Of a stretch of 61,526 nucleotides of DNA, positions 50,236 to 57,554 are shown in pieces; within the stretch, counting starts at the first letter, position 1, and each line of letters starts with the position of its first letter. This DNA comes from Verrucomicrobiaceae bacterium (lineage in GTDB: Bacteria; Verrucomicrobiota; Verrucomicrobiia; Verrucomicrobiales; Verrucomicrobiaceae), in assembly GCA_027489965.1 (NCBI GenBank), contig JAIXZA010000155.1:1-61526 (forward strand), in the 5' to 3' direction. The position numbers were made by a program, and so were the translations under genes. A model generated the notes under the pieces. That model was not told the origin of the DNA. It did not search any database and saw only the letters and a list, made by a program, of their open reading frames with translations.

Positions 50236-50679
50236 CTAAAGACAACTCTGCAACATCAAAGTCTTCACCGCTGTCTGCATTCGACCCAGAAGGTAATAAA
50301 TCGTCTGGCTGCGCAGCCGCACTAAATCCGCTCCGACGATTCGCGGCACGAAGTCAGACGATACCGCAAGAATCTCGTTTGGCAGACTGCCATTGAGTCC
50401 TCGGCACAGGATGGTCGCCAGGGCTTTAGTCAGCGTCTGAATTTTTGGACCTAGCTCAATGGCAAACTGCACGCAGCCCTCACCATCTAAATACAAAAAG
50501 ACGCCAACCGTGTCTGAGCATTCCTGATCTTTCCGCACTTCTTCCAGATCATAAATCAGCCCAGACTTCCGGGCCTGCAAAGCTGCTGCTTCAGCATAGT
50601 GAATCAAATTCTCACGTCGCTCTGCTTCGGGCAGAGGCTCGAAGAAGTCGATGATTTCCTGAAGGGCTGCGGGGATCAT
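50236..50679 (-). CDS. sufE: SufE-like cysteine desulfuration protein
   Basis: 147 aa. SufE accepts persulfide sulfur from the desulfurase SufS and passes it to the SufBCD scaffold for Fe-S cluster assembly. The protein has the typical opening EIIDFFEPLPEAERRENLIHYAE, an acceptor Cys at position 54 in the KDQECSDTVGVFLYLDG strand, a TKALATILCRGLNGSLPNEIL helix (the conserved 'G..P.EIL' region) and a final LRSQTIYYLLGRMQ helix (usually R..G...M). No sufS/sufBCD gene is in the window. It is divergent from the transferase gene with only 58 bp between starts. Confidence 0.85.
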   Translation of the reverse strand: MIPAALQEIIDFFEPLPEAERRENLIHYAEAAALQARKSGLIYDLEEVRKDQECSDTVGVFLYLDGEGCVQFAIELGPKIQTLTKALATILCRGLNGSLPNEILAVSSDFVPRIVGADLVRLRSQTIYYLLGRMQTAVKTLMLQSCL

Positions 50680-50737
50680 GGAAAGAGGGCACTTTTATGT
50701 TATACATCCGATTGTTCATTGCCAGCTTAACCTCACG

Positions 50738-51418
50738 ATGTCCCCAGATGCCCTGAACCAATCTTTCCTTTGCGACTCCGTGCCGCCTGAGATGATGGAT
50801 CGGCTCTGGGAGGCTGGTTGGCGACATTTTGGCGAGACCTTTTTCCGTTATAGTTTAAGCATCGACGAACACGGCGTGAAGACCATCACGCCACTGCGGG
50901 TGGATTTAGAAAAATTCAGCATGAGCAAAAGCCAACGCCGGGTGCTGAGGAGAAATGCTGATTTACGCTGCGAGTTTCTGCCAGCTAGCCTCTCACCCAA
51001 GGCCCGCGCCATGTTTCAGCGGCACAAAGAACGTTTTTCTGAAAATGTGCCTGATGATCTAGACACCTTTCTTTCTGCCAATCCAGCCAACCTCCCCTGC
51101 CCCGCCGAGGAGTGCCGCGTTTATCTTGGAGAGGAGCTTGTCGCGCTGAGTTTCTTGGATTTAGGGCAGACCAGCACGTCGGCCGTCTATGGCATGTTTG
51201 AACCAGCTCATAGCGAACGCAGCCTGGGCATTTTCACCATGCTCAAGGAGATCGAGCATACTCAATCGCGCGGAAGTCGCTATTATTATCCCGGCTATGC
51301 CACCCTGGAGCCCAGTGCCTACGATTATAAAAAACAACTCCGAGGGCTGGAGGTGCTGGACTGGCAGACCGGTCTGTGGGATGATTGCGCCAGAAAAATC
51401 AACCCAAACACCCCATGA
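50738..51418 (+). CDS. Aminoacyl-tRNA--protein transferase (ATE/Bpt) C-terminal GNAT-like domain protein
   Basis: 226 aa. The ATE_C core is clear: FSMSKSQRRVLRRNADLRCEF (the SRSQRRCLKRN-type segment), YLGEELVALSFLDLG, TSAVYGMFEPAHSERSLGIF and YYPGYATLEPSAYDYKKQL. Such enzymes add Leu or Arg to N-termini (N-degron pathway). What is missing is the N-terminal Cys-rich part: neither CPY-type nor CxxC motifs are present, and the place of the usual RPxCxxC segment reads RYSLSIDEHGVK. It may therefore have another substrate or be catalytically altered. The start at 50738 (MSPDALNQ) was preferred to one 60 bp upstream because the latter overlaps the divergent promoter space. Its stop overlaps the yceD start (ATGA). 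Confidence 0.8.
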   Translation: MSPDALNQSFLCDSVPPEMMDRLWEAGWRHFGETFFRYSLSIDEHGVKTITPLRVDLEKFSMSKSQRRVLRRNADLRCEFLPASLSPKARAMFQRHKERFSENVPDDLDTFLSANPANLPCPAEECRVYLGEELVALSFLDLGQTSTSAVYGMFEPAHSERSLGIFTMLKEIEHTQSRGSRYYYPGYATLEPSAYDYKKQLRGLEVLDWQTGLWDDCARKINPNTP

Positions 51419-51891
51419 ACCCCTTCCAATTCGACATCCGCAACCTGCCTGATGACGGCAAGCAGGTCACTGGCACACTGCCTGCCAGCTTTTTCCAACT
51501 ACCCGAGAAGGACAGCGCAATCGCCACATCGCCATTGACCTATGACCTGAACATCCTGCGGGATGACAAGGACATCATCGTCACCGGCAGTCTGGATGCG
51601 ACCTTCAGCCTGGAATGCGGCCGCTGCCTGGAGCACTTCGCGCATCGCGTAGAAATGACCGATTACCAGACTGAGGCTCCGATTGAAAAGGAAACAACGA
51701 TGGACTTGACAGACCTCATAAGAGAAGACATCCTGCTCACCCTTCCGAACTTCCCGCGCTGCGAAAATGGTAACGTTGATCTGCGCGACTGTCCTGCCGA
51801 AGGCCGTTTTGAGAGTGCTGAGTCATCAGCGCCTCTTGAAATGCCTGGTGCAGACCGCGGAGTTTGGAATGCACTCGATCAATTGAAATAG
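51415..51891 (+). CDS. yceD: YceD/DUF177 family protein
   Basis: 158 aa. DUF177 proteins are encoded directly before rpmF in most bacteria and are linked to 23S rRNA processing and accumulation. Features here: LTYDLNILRDDKDIIVTGSLDATFSLECGRCL (with the CxxC pair), a following acidic region, and DLTDLIREDILLTLPNFPRC near the C-terminus, the typical 'REDILLALP' element. ATGA overlap with the transferase gene upstream and 16 bp to rpmF imply one operon. Confidence 0.92.
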   Translation: MNPFQFDIRNLPDDGKQVTGTLPASFFQLPEKDSAIATSPLTYDLNILRDDKDIIVTGSLDATFSLECGRCLEHFAHRVEMTDYQTEAPIEKETTMDLTDLIREDILLTLPNFPRCENGNVDLRDCPAEGRFESAESSAPLEMPGADRGVWNALDQLK

Positions 51892-51907
51892 CGACCCCCT
51901 TCAGAAC

Positions 51908-52093
51908 ATGGCCAATCCAAAACGCAGACAATCCAAAAGCCGTCAACGCCTCCGTCAAGGAGCGAACCGCTGGCGTGCACCCGTCCTCAAGTCCTGCCCT
52001 GAGTGCGGCACATCCATTCCAGGCCACGTTGCCTGTCCATCCTGTGGCTACTACAAAGGCCGTCAGGTATTGACCGTGACCGCTGCTGAATAA
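51908..52093 (+). CDS. rpmF: 50S ribosomal protein bL32
   Basis: 61 aa; the sequence opens MANPKRRQSKSRQRLRQGAN, as in bL32, and has the zinc ribbon with two CPxC pairs (CPECG and CPSCGYYKGRQV), i.e. the zinc-binding C+ form. It follows yceD after 16 bp and is followed by a strong terminator. The usual plsX-fabH-fabD genes do not follow; fabD is ~7.7 kb further on. Confidence 0.98.
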   Translation: MANPKRRQSKSRQRLRQGANRWRAPVLKSCPECGTSIPGHVACPSCGYYKGRQVLTVTAAE

Positions 52094-52120
52094 GCTGCGC
52101 TAGCTGTTTTATTTTCCATC

Positions 52121-52157
52121 AACCCCGCCGAGGTAACTTGGCGGGGTTGGTTTTTTA
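52121..52157 (+). terminator. Rho-independent terminator of the yceD-rpmF operon
   Basis: AACCCCGCC (52121-52129), loop, GGCGGGGTT (52140-52148), then GGTTTTTTAT. GC-rich stem and T6 run, 27 bp after the rpmF stop. Confidence 0.93.
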
Positions 52158-52250
52158 TACCTTACATTCGTGTAAATTAATCCCAGAAAAAAATCTGCAC
52201 ATTTGTTGCACAGCTTTCAAAGTGCTCTACAATGAACGCTCTCACCGCAT

Positions 52251-52324
52251 TACCTCGTGGTGTAATGGTAACACAGGAGATTTTGATTCTCTCGTTCAAG
52301 GTTCGAGTCCTTGCGAGGTAACCA
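52251..52324 (+). tRNA. tRNA-Gln (anticodon UUG)
   Basis: The 74 nt fold into a complete cloverleaf: acceptor TACCTCG/CGAGGTA, D-stem GTGT/ACAC with loop AATGGTA, anticodon stem GGAGA/TCTCT around loop TTTTGAT (anticodon TTG), T-arm CAAGG-TTCGAGT-CCTTG, discriminator A and an encoded CCA (52322-52324). The only odd pair is a G-U at the top of the anticodon stem. Confidence 0.97.
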
Positions 52325-52372
52325 CTGCTCAGACAACTGAGCAGTTCCGCCGGAGGTGGGGCACCGACCTCC
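52324..52372 (+). promoter_or_regulatory. Two tandem hairpins between tRNA-Gln and hisA
   Basis: Hairpin 1: ACTGCTCA (52324-52331) and TGAGCAGT (52338-52345), overlapping the last tRNA base. Hairpin 2: GGAGGT (52352-52357) and ACCTCC (52367-52372), ending 4 bases before the hisA ATG. GGAGGT is the only strong anti-16S match seen before a gene in this window, but it is ~20 bases from the ATG and paired. Could be a processing site and a translational switch. Confidence 0.5.
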
Positions 52373-52376
52373 CTCC

Positions 52377-53153
52377 ATGACACGTTTCCGTCCCTGCATC
52401 GATCTTCATTCGGGCCAAGTTAAGCAGATCGTCGGATCAACACTGAGCGATAGTGGCACAGGATTAAAAACCAACTTTGTCAGCGACCGTAATGCCGCTT
52501 GGTATGGTGAGCTTTATCGACGTGATGAACTCCCTGGCGGCCATGTCATCATGCTGGGGTCTAACAATGAATTAGCCGCCAAATCAGCTTTAGCCGCCTA
52601 TCGAGGGGGACTTCAACTAGGCGGCGGTATCCGCCCCTGCAATGCTGAAGAGTATCTCACGGCAGGAGCCAGCCACGTGATCGTCACGAGTTATTTATTT
52701 GAAACAGATGGCAGCTTTTCTGAAACACGCCTGCAAAAGATGGTCGCTGCCGCTGGCAAAGAGCGTCTCGTCATCGACCTGAGTTGTAAAGCCACCGCTG
52801 ACGGATGGACCGTCGCCATGAATCGCTGGCAAACGCTGACCGACCTTCATGTCACGCCAGAAACACTGCGCCATCTAGCGAGTCACTGCGCAGAATTCCT
52901 CATTCATGCCGTCGATGTGGAAGGCAAGTGTGAAGGGATCGACGAAGCCCTCGTCAGTTTTCTCGGCCAGCACAGCCCCATCCCCATGACCTACGCTGGC
53001 GGTATTCACCGAATGGCCGACCTGCATCGCATCCAGGAACTCAGTTCTGGCCGTGTGGACGGCACGGTCGGTAGCGCCCTCGATTTATTTGGCGGAAAAG
53101 GCGTTCTTTACACAGATTGCCTCGCCTTTAACCGTAGAACCCTCTCCTCATGA
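52377..53153 (+). CDS. hisA: Phosphoribosylformimino-AICAR ribotide isomerase, eukaryotic-type HisA
   Basis: Amadori isomerisation of ProFAR to PRFAR in histidine synthesis. 258 aa TIM barrel. It opens MTRFRPCIDLHSGQVKQIVGST, where the catalytic Asp of HisA (normally PAIDLxxG) lies in CIDLHSG, and continues with GGLQLGGGIRP, TYAGGIHRMADL and GTVGSALDLFGG phosphate-binding loops. The FRPCIDLHxGxVKQIVGSTL start, YRRDxLPGGHVIML and the DVEGKCEGID element are those of the yeast HIS6/plant family rather than the usual bacterial HisA. The ATG at 52377 was chosen over an in-frame GTG at 52356 by this alignment. Its stop overlaps the FAH-family gene start (ATGA). Confidence 0.92.
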   Translation: MTRFRPCIDLHSGQVKQIVGSTLSDSGTGLKTNFVSDRNAAWYGELYRRDELPGGHVIMLGSNNELAAKSALAAYRGGLQLGGGIRPCNAEEYLTAGASHVIVTSYLFETDGSFSETRLQKMVAAAGKERLVIDLSCKATADGWTVAMNRWQTLTDLHVTPETLRHLASHCAEFLIHAVDVEGKCEGIDEALVSFLGQHSPIPMTYAGGIHRMADLHRIQELSSGRVDGTVGSALDLFGGKGVLYTDCLAFNRRTLSS

Positions 53154-53944
53154 AAATCATCCGTTACTCCGACACCTCTGGCCAAATCCAATACGCAGCA
53201 CAGCAAGCCGACGGCACAGCACTTGTCATTGATGGCGACCTCTTTGGTGACTATCAGGTAACCGATCAAAAGGCTGACGTGGCCAAATTACTGGCGCCCG
53301 TCGATCCAAGAGCGATCCTTTGCATCGGCTTGAACTACAAGTTCCATGCGGAAGAAAGCGGCATGGCTATTCCCGAGAATCCGGTGCTTTTCATGAAAAG
53401 CCCTGGTGCCGTTCAGAACCCCGGCGATCCCATCCTGCTACCCACTCACCTGAAAAGCAACAGCGTGGACTACGAGTGCGAGCTAGCGATCATCATCGGC
53501 AAAAAAGCCACCAATGTCAGCAAGGAAGACGCCTTTGATTACATCCTAGGTTATACCTGCGCCAATGATGTCAGCGCTCGTGATTGGCAAAGAAATGGCG
53601 GCGGCGGCCAATGGTGCCGAGGCAAGACCTTTGACACATTTTGCCCTCTCGGCCCCGTGCTGGTGACCCCAGACGAACTGCCCAATCCGAATGCACTCAA
53701 GATCAAAACCATTCTCAATGGTGAGGCGGTGCAGGATTGGAACACCAACGACATGATCTTTGACGTGCCTACCCTGATCGCCTTCCTTAGCGCAGACACA
53801 ACGTTACTTCCAGGAACAGTCATCTTAACCGGCACCCCTCAAGGCGTGGGCATGGCGCGTAAGCCACCTCTTTGGATGAAAACTGGCGACAGCGTGACCA
53901 TCGAGATCGAGGGCATCGGCAGCCTGACGAATCCAGTTCAGTGA
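53150..53944 (+). CDS. Fumarylacetoacetate hydrolase (FAH) family protein
   Basis: 264 aa. Members cleave or isomerise C-C bonds of 2-oxo acids (e.g. 2-hydroxyhepta-2,4-diene-1,7-dioate isomerase, acylpyruvase, oxaloacetate decarboxylase). The core is clear: ILCIGLNYKFHAEE, NPVLFMKSPGAV, the metal site in VDYECELAIIIG (Glu, Glu) and CANDVSARDWQ (Asp), GGGQWCRGKTFDTFCPLGP and ILTGTPQGVG. A short N-terminal domain (~residues 1-55) precedes it. It overlaps hisA by 4 bp, implying translational coupling, although no link with histidine synthesis is known; the exact substrate cannot be read from sequence. Confidence 0.92.
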   Translation: MKIIRYSDTSGQIQYAAQQADGTALVIDGDLFGDYQVTDQKADVAKLLAPVDPRAILCIGLNYKFHAEESGMAIPENPVLFMKSPGAVQNPGDPILLPTHLKSNSVDYECELAIIIGKKATNVSKEDAFDYILGYTCANDVSARDWQRNGGGGQWCRGKTFDTFCPLGPVLVTPDELPNPNALKIKTILNGEAVQDWNTNDMIFDVPTLIAFLSADTTLLPGTVILTGTPQGVGMARKPPLWMKTGDSVTIEIEGIGSLTNPVQ

Positions 53945-53985
53945 AAGATCAGTGGAGTGAGCGGACGACTCCATGAGCACACCTC

Positions 53986-55185
53986 ATGAAGTTACATCTG
54001 CTTTGCTACCTATCCGCCTTCCTCACGACCACCGCTCTCACCGCAGAGCCTGCCAAAGTCCGTTTGTGGCCGGACGGCGCTCCTTTGGCCAAAGGACAGG
54101 AAGATAAAGATCAGCCCTTTGTCTATGCCTGGCCTGCTGCCAAGGGAAAAGCCAACGGAGCCGCCTTTGTTGTCTGCCCGGGTGGTGGTTATGGAGGCTT
54201 AGCCGCAGATCATGAGGGCACCCAAGTGGCCAAATGGTTCAACGGACTTGGCGTCTCTGCTTTCGTCCTCCATTACCGCCTCGGCAGTCAGGGTTATCAT
54301 TATCCCGTCCAGCTCATCGACGTGCAGCGCGCGATTCGCCATGTACGTGCCCATGCAAAGGAATACGGGATTGATCCAAATCGCATCGGCATCGTCGGTT
54401 TTTCGGCTGGTGGACATCTCAGCTCAATGGCAGCCACTCTATTCGATGAAAAGCCTGCGGGTGCCACGAATGATGCCGTGGATCAAGTCAGCGCACGCCC
54501 AGACGTGGCCGCACCAACTTATCCCGTCATCTCCATGATTGAGGACTACCGGCATGATGGCTCGCGGAAAAATCTCCTCGGCCCAAACAACACGGACGAG
54601 CTAGCAGCGCAGGTCAGCACGGAGCGCCGAGTTACAGCACAAACACCACCGATCTTCCTTTTTCAAACTGATGAAGACACGGTTGTGCCAGCAGAAAACG
54701 CCGTTGCCTTTTACCTCGCCTGCCGAAAAAATAAAGTCCCCGCCGAGCTACACGTTTATCGTCCAGGACCTCACGGAGTCGGACTCTTTCTCGGCGATCC
54801 TGTGCTTGGTTCCTGGAGTGAACATCTGCGCGATTGGCTGCGCAATCAGGGCTTTTTGAAGCCTAGTCCGCGCACGGCCATTTCAGGCAAAGCCACCATC
54901 AATGGCCAGCCCGTCAGCTGGGGCAGCCTCGTCTTCACACCCGAAGATCGCAGCGCCCCGGTGGCCTGCGCCCGCGTCATGAAAGGCAACTTCAAGCTGG
55001 ATGAAAAAACCGGCCCCGTGATCGGCAAAGCCAAGCTCACCTTGAGCTACAGCGCTGCCGATGTCCCAGGCCTCGATACGCCTGATGGCACTGCAACGAC
55101 TCATGAACAAAAGACTGGCTCAGGCGATTGGATTCTAGAAATCAAGCCTGATACCAAGACTCTAGAATTGCAGGCGGAACGCTAA
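53986..55185 (+). CDS. Secreted alpha/beta-hydrolase (BD-FAE/acetyl-xylan esterase-like) with C-terminal beta domain
   Basis: 399 aa. Signal peptide MKLHLLCYLSAFLTTTALTA. The hydrolase has an oxyanion-hole segment CPGGGYGGLAADHEG, nucleophile elbow GFSAGGH (Ser140), acid region QTDEDTVVPAEN (Asp231) and His263 in RPGPHGVGLF, i.e. a full triad. Similar Planctomycetes/Verrucomicrobia proteins remove acetyl groups from plant or algal polysaccharides; that is inferred. Residues ~290-399 form a separate beta-rich domain (ISGKATINGQPVSWGSLVF... ) of a carboxypeptidase-regulatory/transthyretin-like type often found in planctomycetal secreted proteins. It is 41 bp after the FAH gene. Confidence 0.9.
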   Translation: MKLHLLCYLSAFLTTTALTAEPAKVRLWPDGAPLAKGQEDKDQPFVYAWPAAKGKANGAAFVVCPGGGYGGLAADHEGTQVAKWFNGLGVSAFVLHYRLGSQGYHYPVQLIDVQRAIRHVRAHAKEYGIDPNRIGIVGFSAGGHLSSMAATLFDEKPAGATNDAVDQVSARPDVAAPTYPVISMIEDYRHDGSRKNLLGPNNTDELAAQVSTERRVTAQTPPIFLFQTDEDTVVPAENAVAFYLACRKNKVPAELHVYRPGPHGVGLFLGDPVLGSWSEHLRDWLRNQGFLKPSPRTAISGKATINGQPVSWGSLVFTPEDRSAPVACARVMKGNFKLDEKTGPVIGKAKLTLSYSAADVPGLDTPDGTATTHEQKTGSGDWILEIKPDTKTLELQAER

Positions 55186-55205
55186 ATGCGTGTTTTGAAT
55201 AAAAA

Positions 55206-55236
55206 CTTTGTCAGGAATTCTGTCATCCTGACAAAG
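55206..55236. promoter_or_regulatory. Perfect inverted repeat upstream of the small secreted protein gene
   Basis: CTTTGTCAGG (55206-55215), 11-base loop, CCTGACAAAG (55227-55236). Read on the plus strand it is not followed by Ts; read on the minus strand it is (TTTTTATTC). It lies 21 bp after the esterase stop and 71 bp before the next start, so an operator or transcript-end hairpin are both possible. Confidence 0.5.
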
Positions 55237-55306
55237 AGAGATGTGCTGACTACCTTCAGGTAACTTGGTGCATTCAAAGACAATCCAAACAACATTCATT
55301 AATACT

Positions 55307-55750
55307 ATGAAGTTCCCCAAAGAACTGATCGCAGGCAGTCTTGCGCTCGGAATGATGGTCACCAGCGCTCGCGCTGAGGATCCAGCACCCGTGCCAACTG
55401 TTTGCGGTTTTGAAGAGGCTGTTAAACCTGACGTCGTCATTGGCGTCATTGATCCAATCGTAATCGACGGCGAAGAAGAGGTGATCAAAATTGACGGTGG
55501 CGATGTCCCTATCGAATGGGTCATCCGCACTGGCTCAGATGATCCACTCATCCTTGCCAGCTCCAGCGGTGCGATCAATACGCTGTCGCCAGCTTCAACA
55601 GCGACTGCTGCGATCACGACAGACGCAGGTAAAGACGAGGCCTCCACAGCGAAAACCGCAGGCATCTCGGCTCCGACTAAGTCGATCGCCTCAGTCGGTA
55701 AGCGCACTTCAGCCGTCGTCAAAAGCGGTCGTGTGTTCCTCACCCACTAA
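55307..55750 (+). CDS. Small secreted protein of unknown function
   Basis: 147 aa, no family recognised. The start at 55307 gives MKFPKELIAGSLALGMMVTSARA followed by ED, a clean Sec signal peptide; an upstream GTG frame would obscure it. The mature part is acidic with a Val/Ile-Asp-rich segment (VVIGVIDPIVIDGEEEVIKI), then Ser/Thr/Ala-rich to a basic C-terminus (KRTSAVVKSGRVFL). Only one Cys. The leader is A/C-rich (AATCCAAACAACATTC) without Shine-Dalgarno. It has its own terminator and is followed by a TpsB-type translocator gene 84 bp further on, so a cargo or accessory role for that translocator is possible but unproven. Confidence 0.7.
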   Translation: MKFPKELIAGSLALGMMVTSARAEDPAPVPTVCGFEEAVKPDVVIGVIDPIVIDGEEEVIKIDGGDVPIEWVIRTGSDDPLILASSSGAINTLSPASTATAAITTDAGKDEASTAKTAGISAPTKSIASVGKRTSAVVKSGRVFLTH

Positions 55751-55778
55751 AACCAAACCTACCCGCCAAGGGTAGATC

Positions 55779-55811
55779 GAGGCCGCCGGACCCAACCCCG
55801 GCGGCCTCCTT
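55779..55811 (+). terminator. Rho-independent-like terminator after the small secreted protein gene
   Basis: GAGGCCGCCGG (55779-55789), 8-base loop, CCGGCGGCCTC (55798-55808), then CTTGTTG. Very stable stem; modest T content in the tail. Confidence 0.8.
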
Positions 55812-55834
55812 GTTGAATCGCTTCATTTTAACTC

Positions 55835-57550
55835 ATGCCAGCCTGTTTCCGACGCCTCATCTTCCTTTCGTTCTGCCTCATTCTACCCAGCCAACTTTTA
55901 GCCATCGGCGCTGATGAGGCGTTACGGCCAGCCGTAAAATCTGAAAGCACAGAACCCGAAGTTTTACGCAAAAGCAAAGCTGCCGCTGATGGAGAGGTTC
56001 AAGACGACTCTCAAGAGCTTTTACCTGCTATTCTCGGCTGCATCTTCACTCAATCGCCAGAACGAGGGCTAGCACTGCAAGCGCAGGGCAAACAAGGACT
56101 CACTGTCGATGGCTTTGAGCCCGTAGAATCCGAAGCAGTCACAAAAATCCTCACGCCATTCCTGTCAAAACCCGTCACTTTGCGACTGCTCGATGAGATG
56201 GCCAGCAAGGTCGAACTCTACCTTGAAAAAACGCGCGGTACGATGATGCGAGCCGCCTTTCCGCCGCAGGAGATCACCAGTGGAATCGTGGTCATGACCA
56301 TTCAGCCCGCAATCCTTGGAAAGATCGTCCTGCGCGGCGATCCTAGCTTTGGTCAGACATTCATCACTCAAAACATCCACTCACGTCCAGGCCAGGCCAT
56401 TGATCGGGATATCATCGCGGCAGATCTGGATTGGCTCAATGGCAACGCCCTTCGGCATTGCCGCGCCATCTTAACTCCCTCAGAATCCAACGGAATGCTG
56501 GATCTAGCGATGCAGATCGATGCTCAAAAACCATGGCGAGTTTACAGTGGCTTTGACAACTCGCTAAGCGACCGCCTAGGCGACTGGCGCTGGTTTCTCG
56601 GCGCGCAGCATGGGAATCTATGGGATCAGGATCATCGGCTCACCGCACAAATCACCGCAGGCTTCGATGATGAAGCACTGCATGGCGGTGGCCTGACCTA
56701 CGAGATCCCGCTGCCTTGGCAGCACCTCCTAGAAGTCAGCGCCAACTACTCTGAAAGCCAGTCCTCCAATGATTCTGGCACTACACTCGTGGATCAAAGC
56801 GGCCAATTTCAGCGCTACTCCCTGGCCTACACCGTCCCGATGCGTTGGCATGGCTGGCAGATGAAATGGCGCAGTGGGCTCACCTTTCGTGATCAGGTAT
56901 ATTTGATCGATGCCATAGCGGCTGGTGGTCTATCAGCCCAGAGGCAACTGGGCTGGCATGGCCTGCAAGTCGAGACCGGAATCACGGCTGAAAATCAAGA
57001 TCGATTCGGCACCACCCGAAGCGGACTACGCATGCTCTGGAATCCAGGCATCAAGCCCTTCAGCGCCTCGGATGCCGACTTCCGCGCCCTCGGTGCTAGC
57101 GATGCCGATGCCTGGATTGCGGAATATAACCTCCTGCGAACTCTCTCACTGAAGAAGGCCGGTTTATTTAGCGCCAAACTGGATGCCCAGTGGACAAATC
57201 AGTCCCTCGTCGCGGCAGATCAATTCGCACCGGTTATCTTTGGTCGAGTACGTGGTTTTGATGAAATCACTGGTTATGGAGATAGCGGCGCTAGCCTCAG
57301 CCTTGAGTACTTCACGCCTTGGCAGAAAATCAGTCAAATCGGCAGCTTCCGCGCTTTGACATTTATCGATGGTGCGACCGTGAAAGAGCGCGCTACTCGA
57401 CAACAGCTTGATCTGCTCTCTACCGGCATCGGTGCCCGCTGGCAGTGGCGTGGCATCGCAGCTCAATGTGATCTTGGCATTCCTCTTTCAGCACCTGAAG
57501 GTACTAAGACCGACCCGCGTGTTCGATTCTCAATGACGGTCAGTTGGTGA
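55835..57550 (+). CDS. TpsB/FhaC/ShlB-type outer-membrane translocator
   Basis: Two-partner secretion (Omp85-superfamily) pore, 571 aa. Signal peptide near residues 1-22 (LIFLSFCLILPSQLLA). The ~65 residues after it are charged and could form the plug helix. POTRA-like domains span ~70-225 (KQGLTVDGFEPVESEAVTKIL; RAAFPPQEITSGIVVMTIQPAILGKIVLRGD). The beta-barrel follows, with alternating hydrophobic strands and the lid-loop motif VRGF (GRVRGFDEITGYGD, the TpsB 'VRGY' equivalent), ending in FSMTVSW, a C-terminal Omp85-type signature. No hemagglutinin-like TpsA partner is near. The LacI-type gene starts 4 bp after its stop, so it may be part of that transcript. Confidence 0.88.
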   Translation: MPACFRRLIFLSFCLILPSQLLAIGADEALRPAVKSESTEPEVLRKSKAAADGEVQDDSQELLPAILGCIFTQSPERGLALQAQGKQGLTVDGFEPVESEAVTKILTPFLSKPVTLRLLDEMASKVELYLEKTRGTMMRAAFPPQEITSGIVVMTIQPAILGKIVLRGDPSFGQTFITQNIHSRPGQAIDRDIIAADLDWLNGNALRHCRAILTPSESNGMLDLAMQIDAQKPWRVYSGFDNSLSDRLGDWRWFLGAQHGNLWDQDHRLTAQITAGFDDEALHGGGLTYEIPLPWQHLLEVSANYSESQSSNDSGTTLVDQSGQFQRYSLAYTVPMRWHGWQMKWRSGLTFRDQVYLIDAIAAGGLSAQRQLGWHGLQVETGITAENQDRFGTTRSGLRMLWNPGIKPFSASDADFRALGASDADAWIAEYNLLRTLSLKKAGLFSAKLDAQWTNQSLVAADQFAPVIFGRVRGFDEITGYGDSGASLSLEYFTPWQKISQIGSFRALTFIDGATVKERATRQQLDLLSTGIGARWQWRGIAAQCDLGIPLSAPEGTKTDPRVRFSMTVSW

Positions 57551-57554
57551 AAGT

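Noticed and set aside
55835..57550. The TpsB-type pore as dedicated exporter of the giant protein
   Set aside because: The giant protein lacks the N-terminal TPS (hemagglutination-type) domain that TpsB recognises, and the genes are 24 kb apart.
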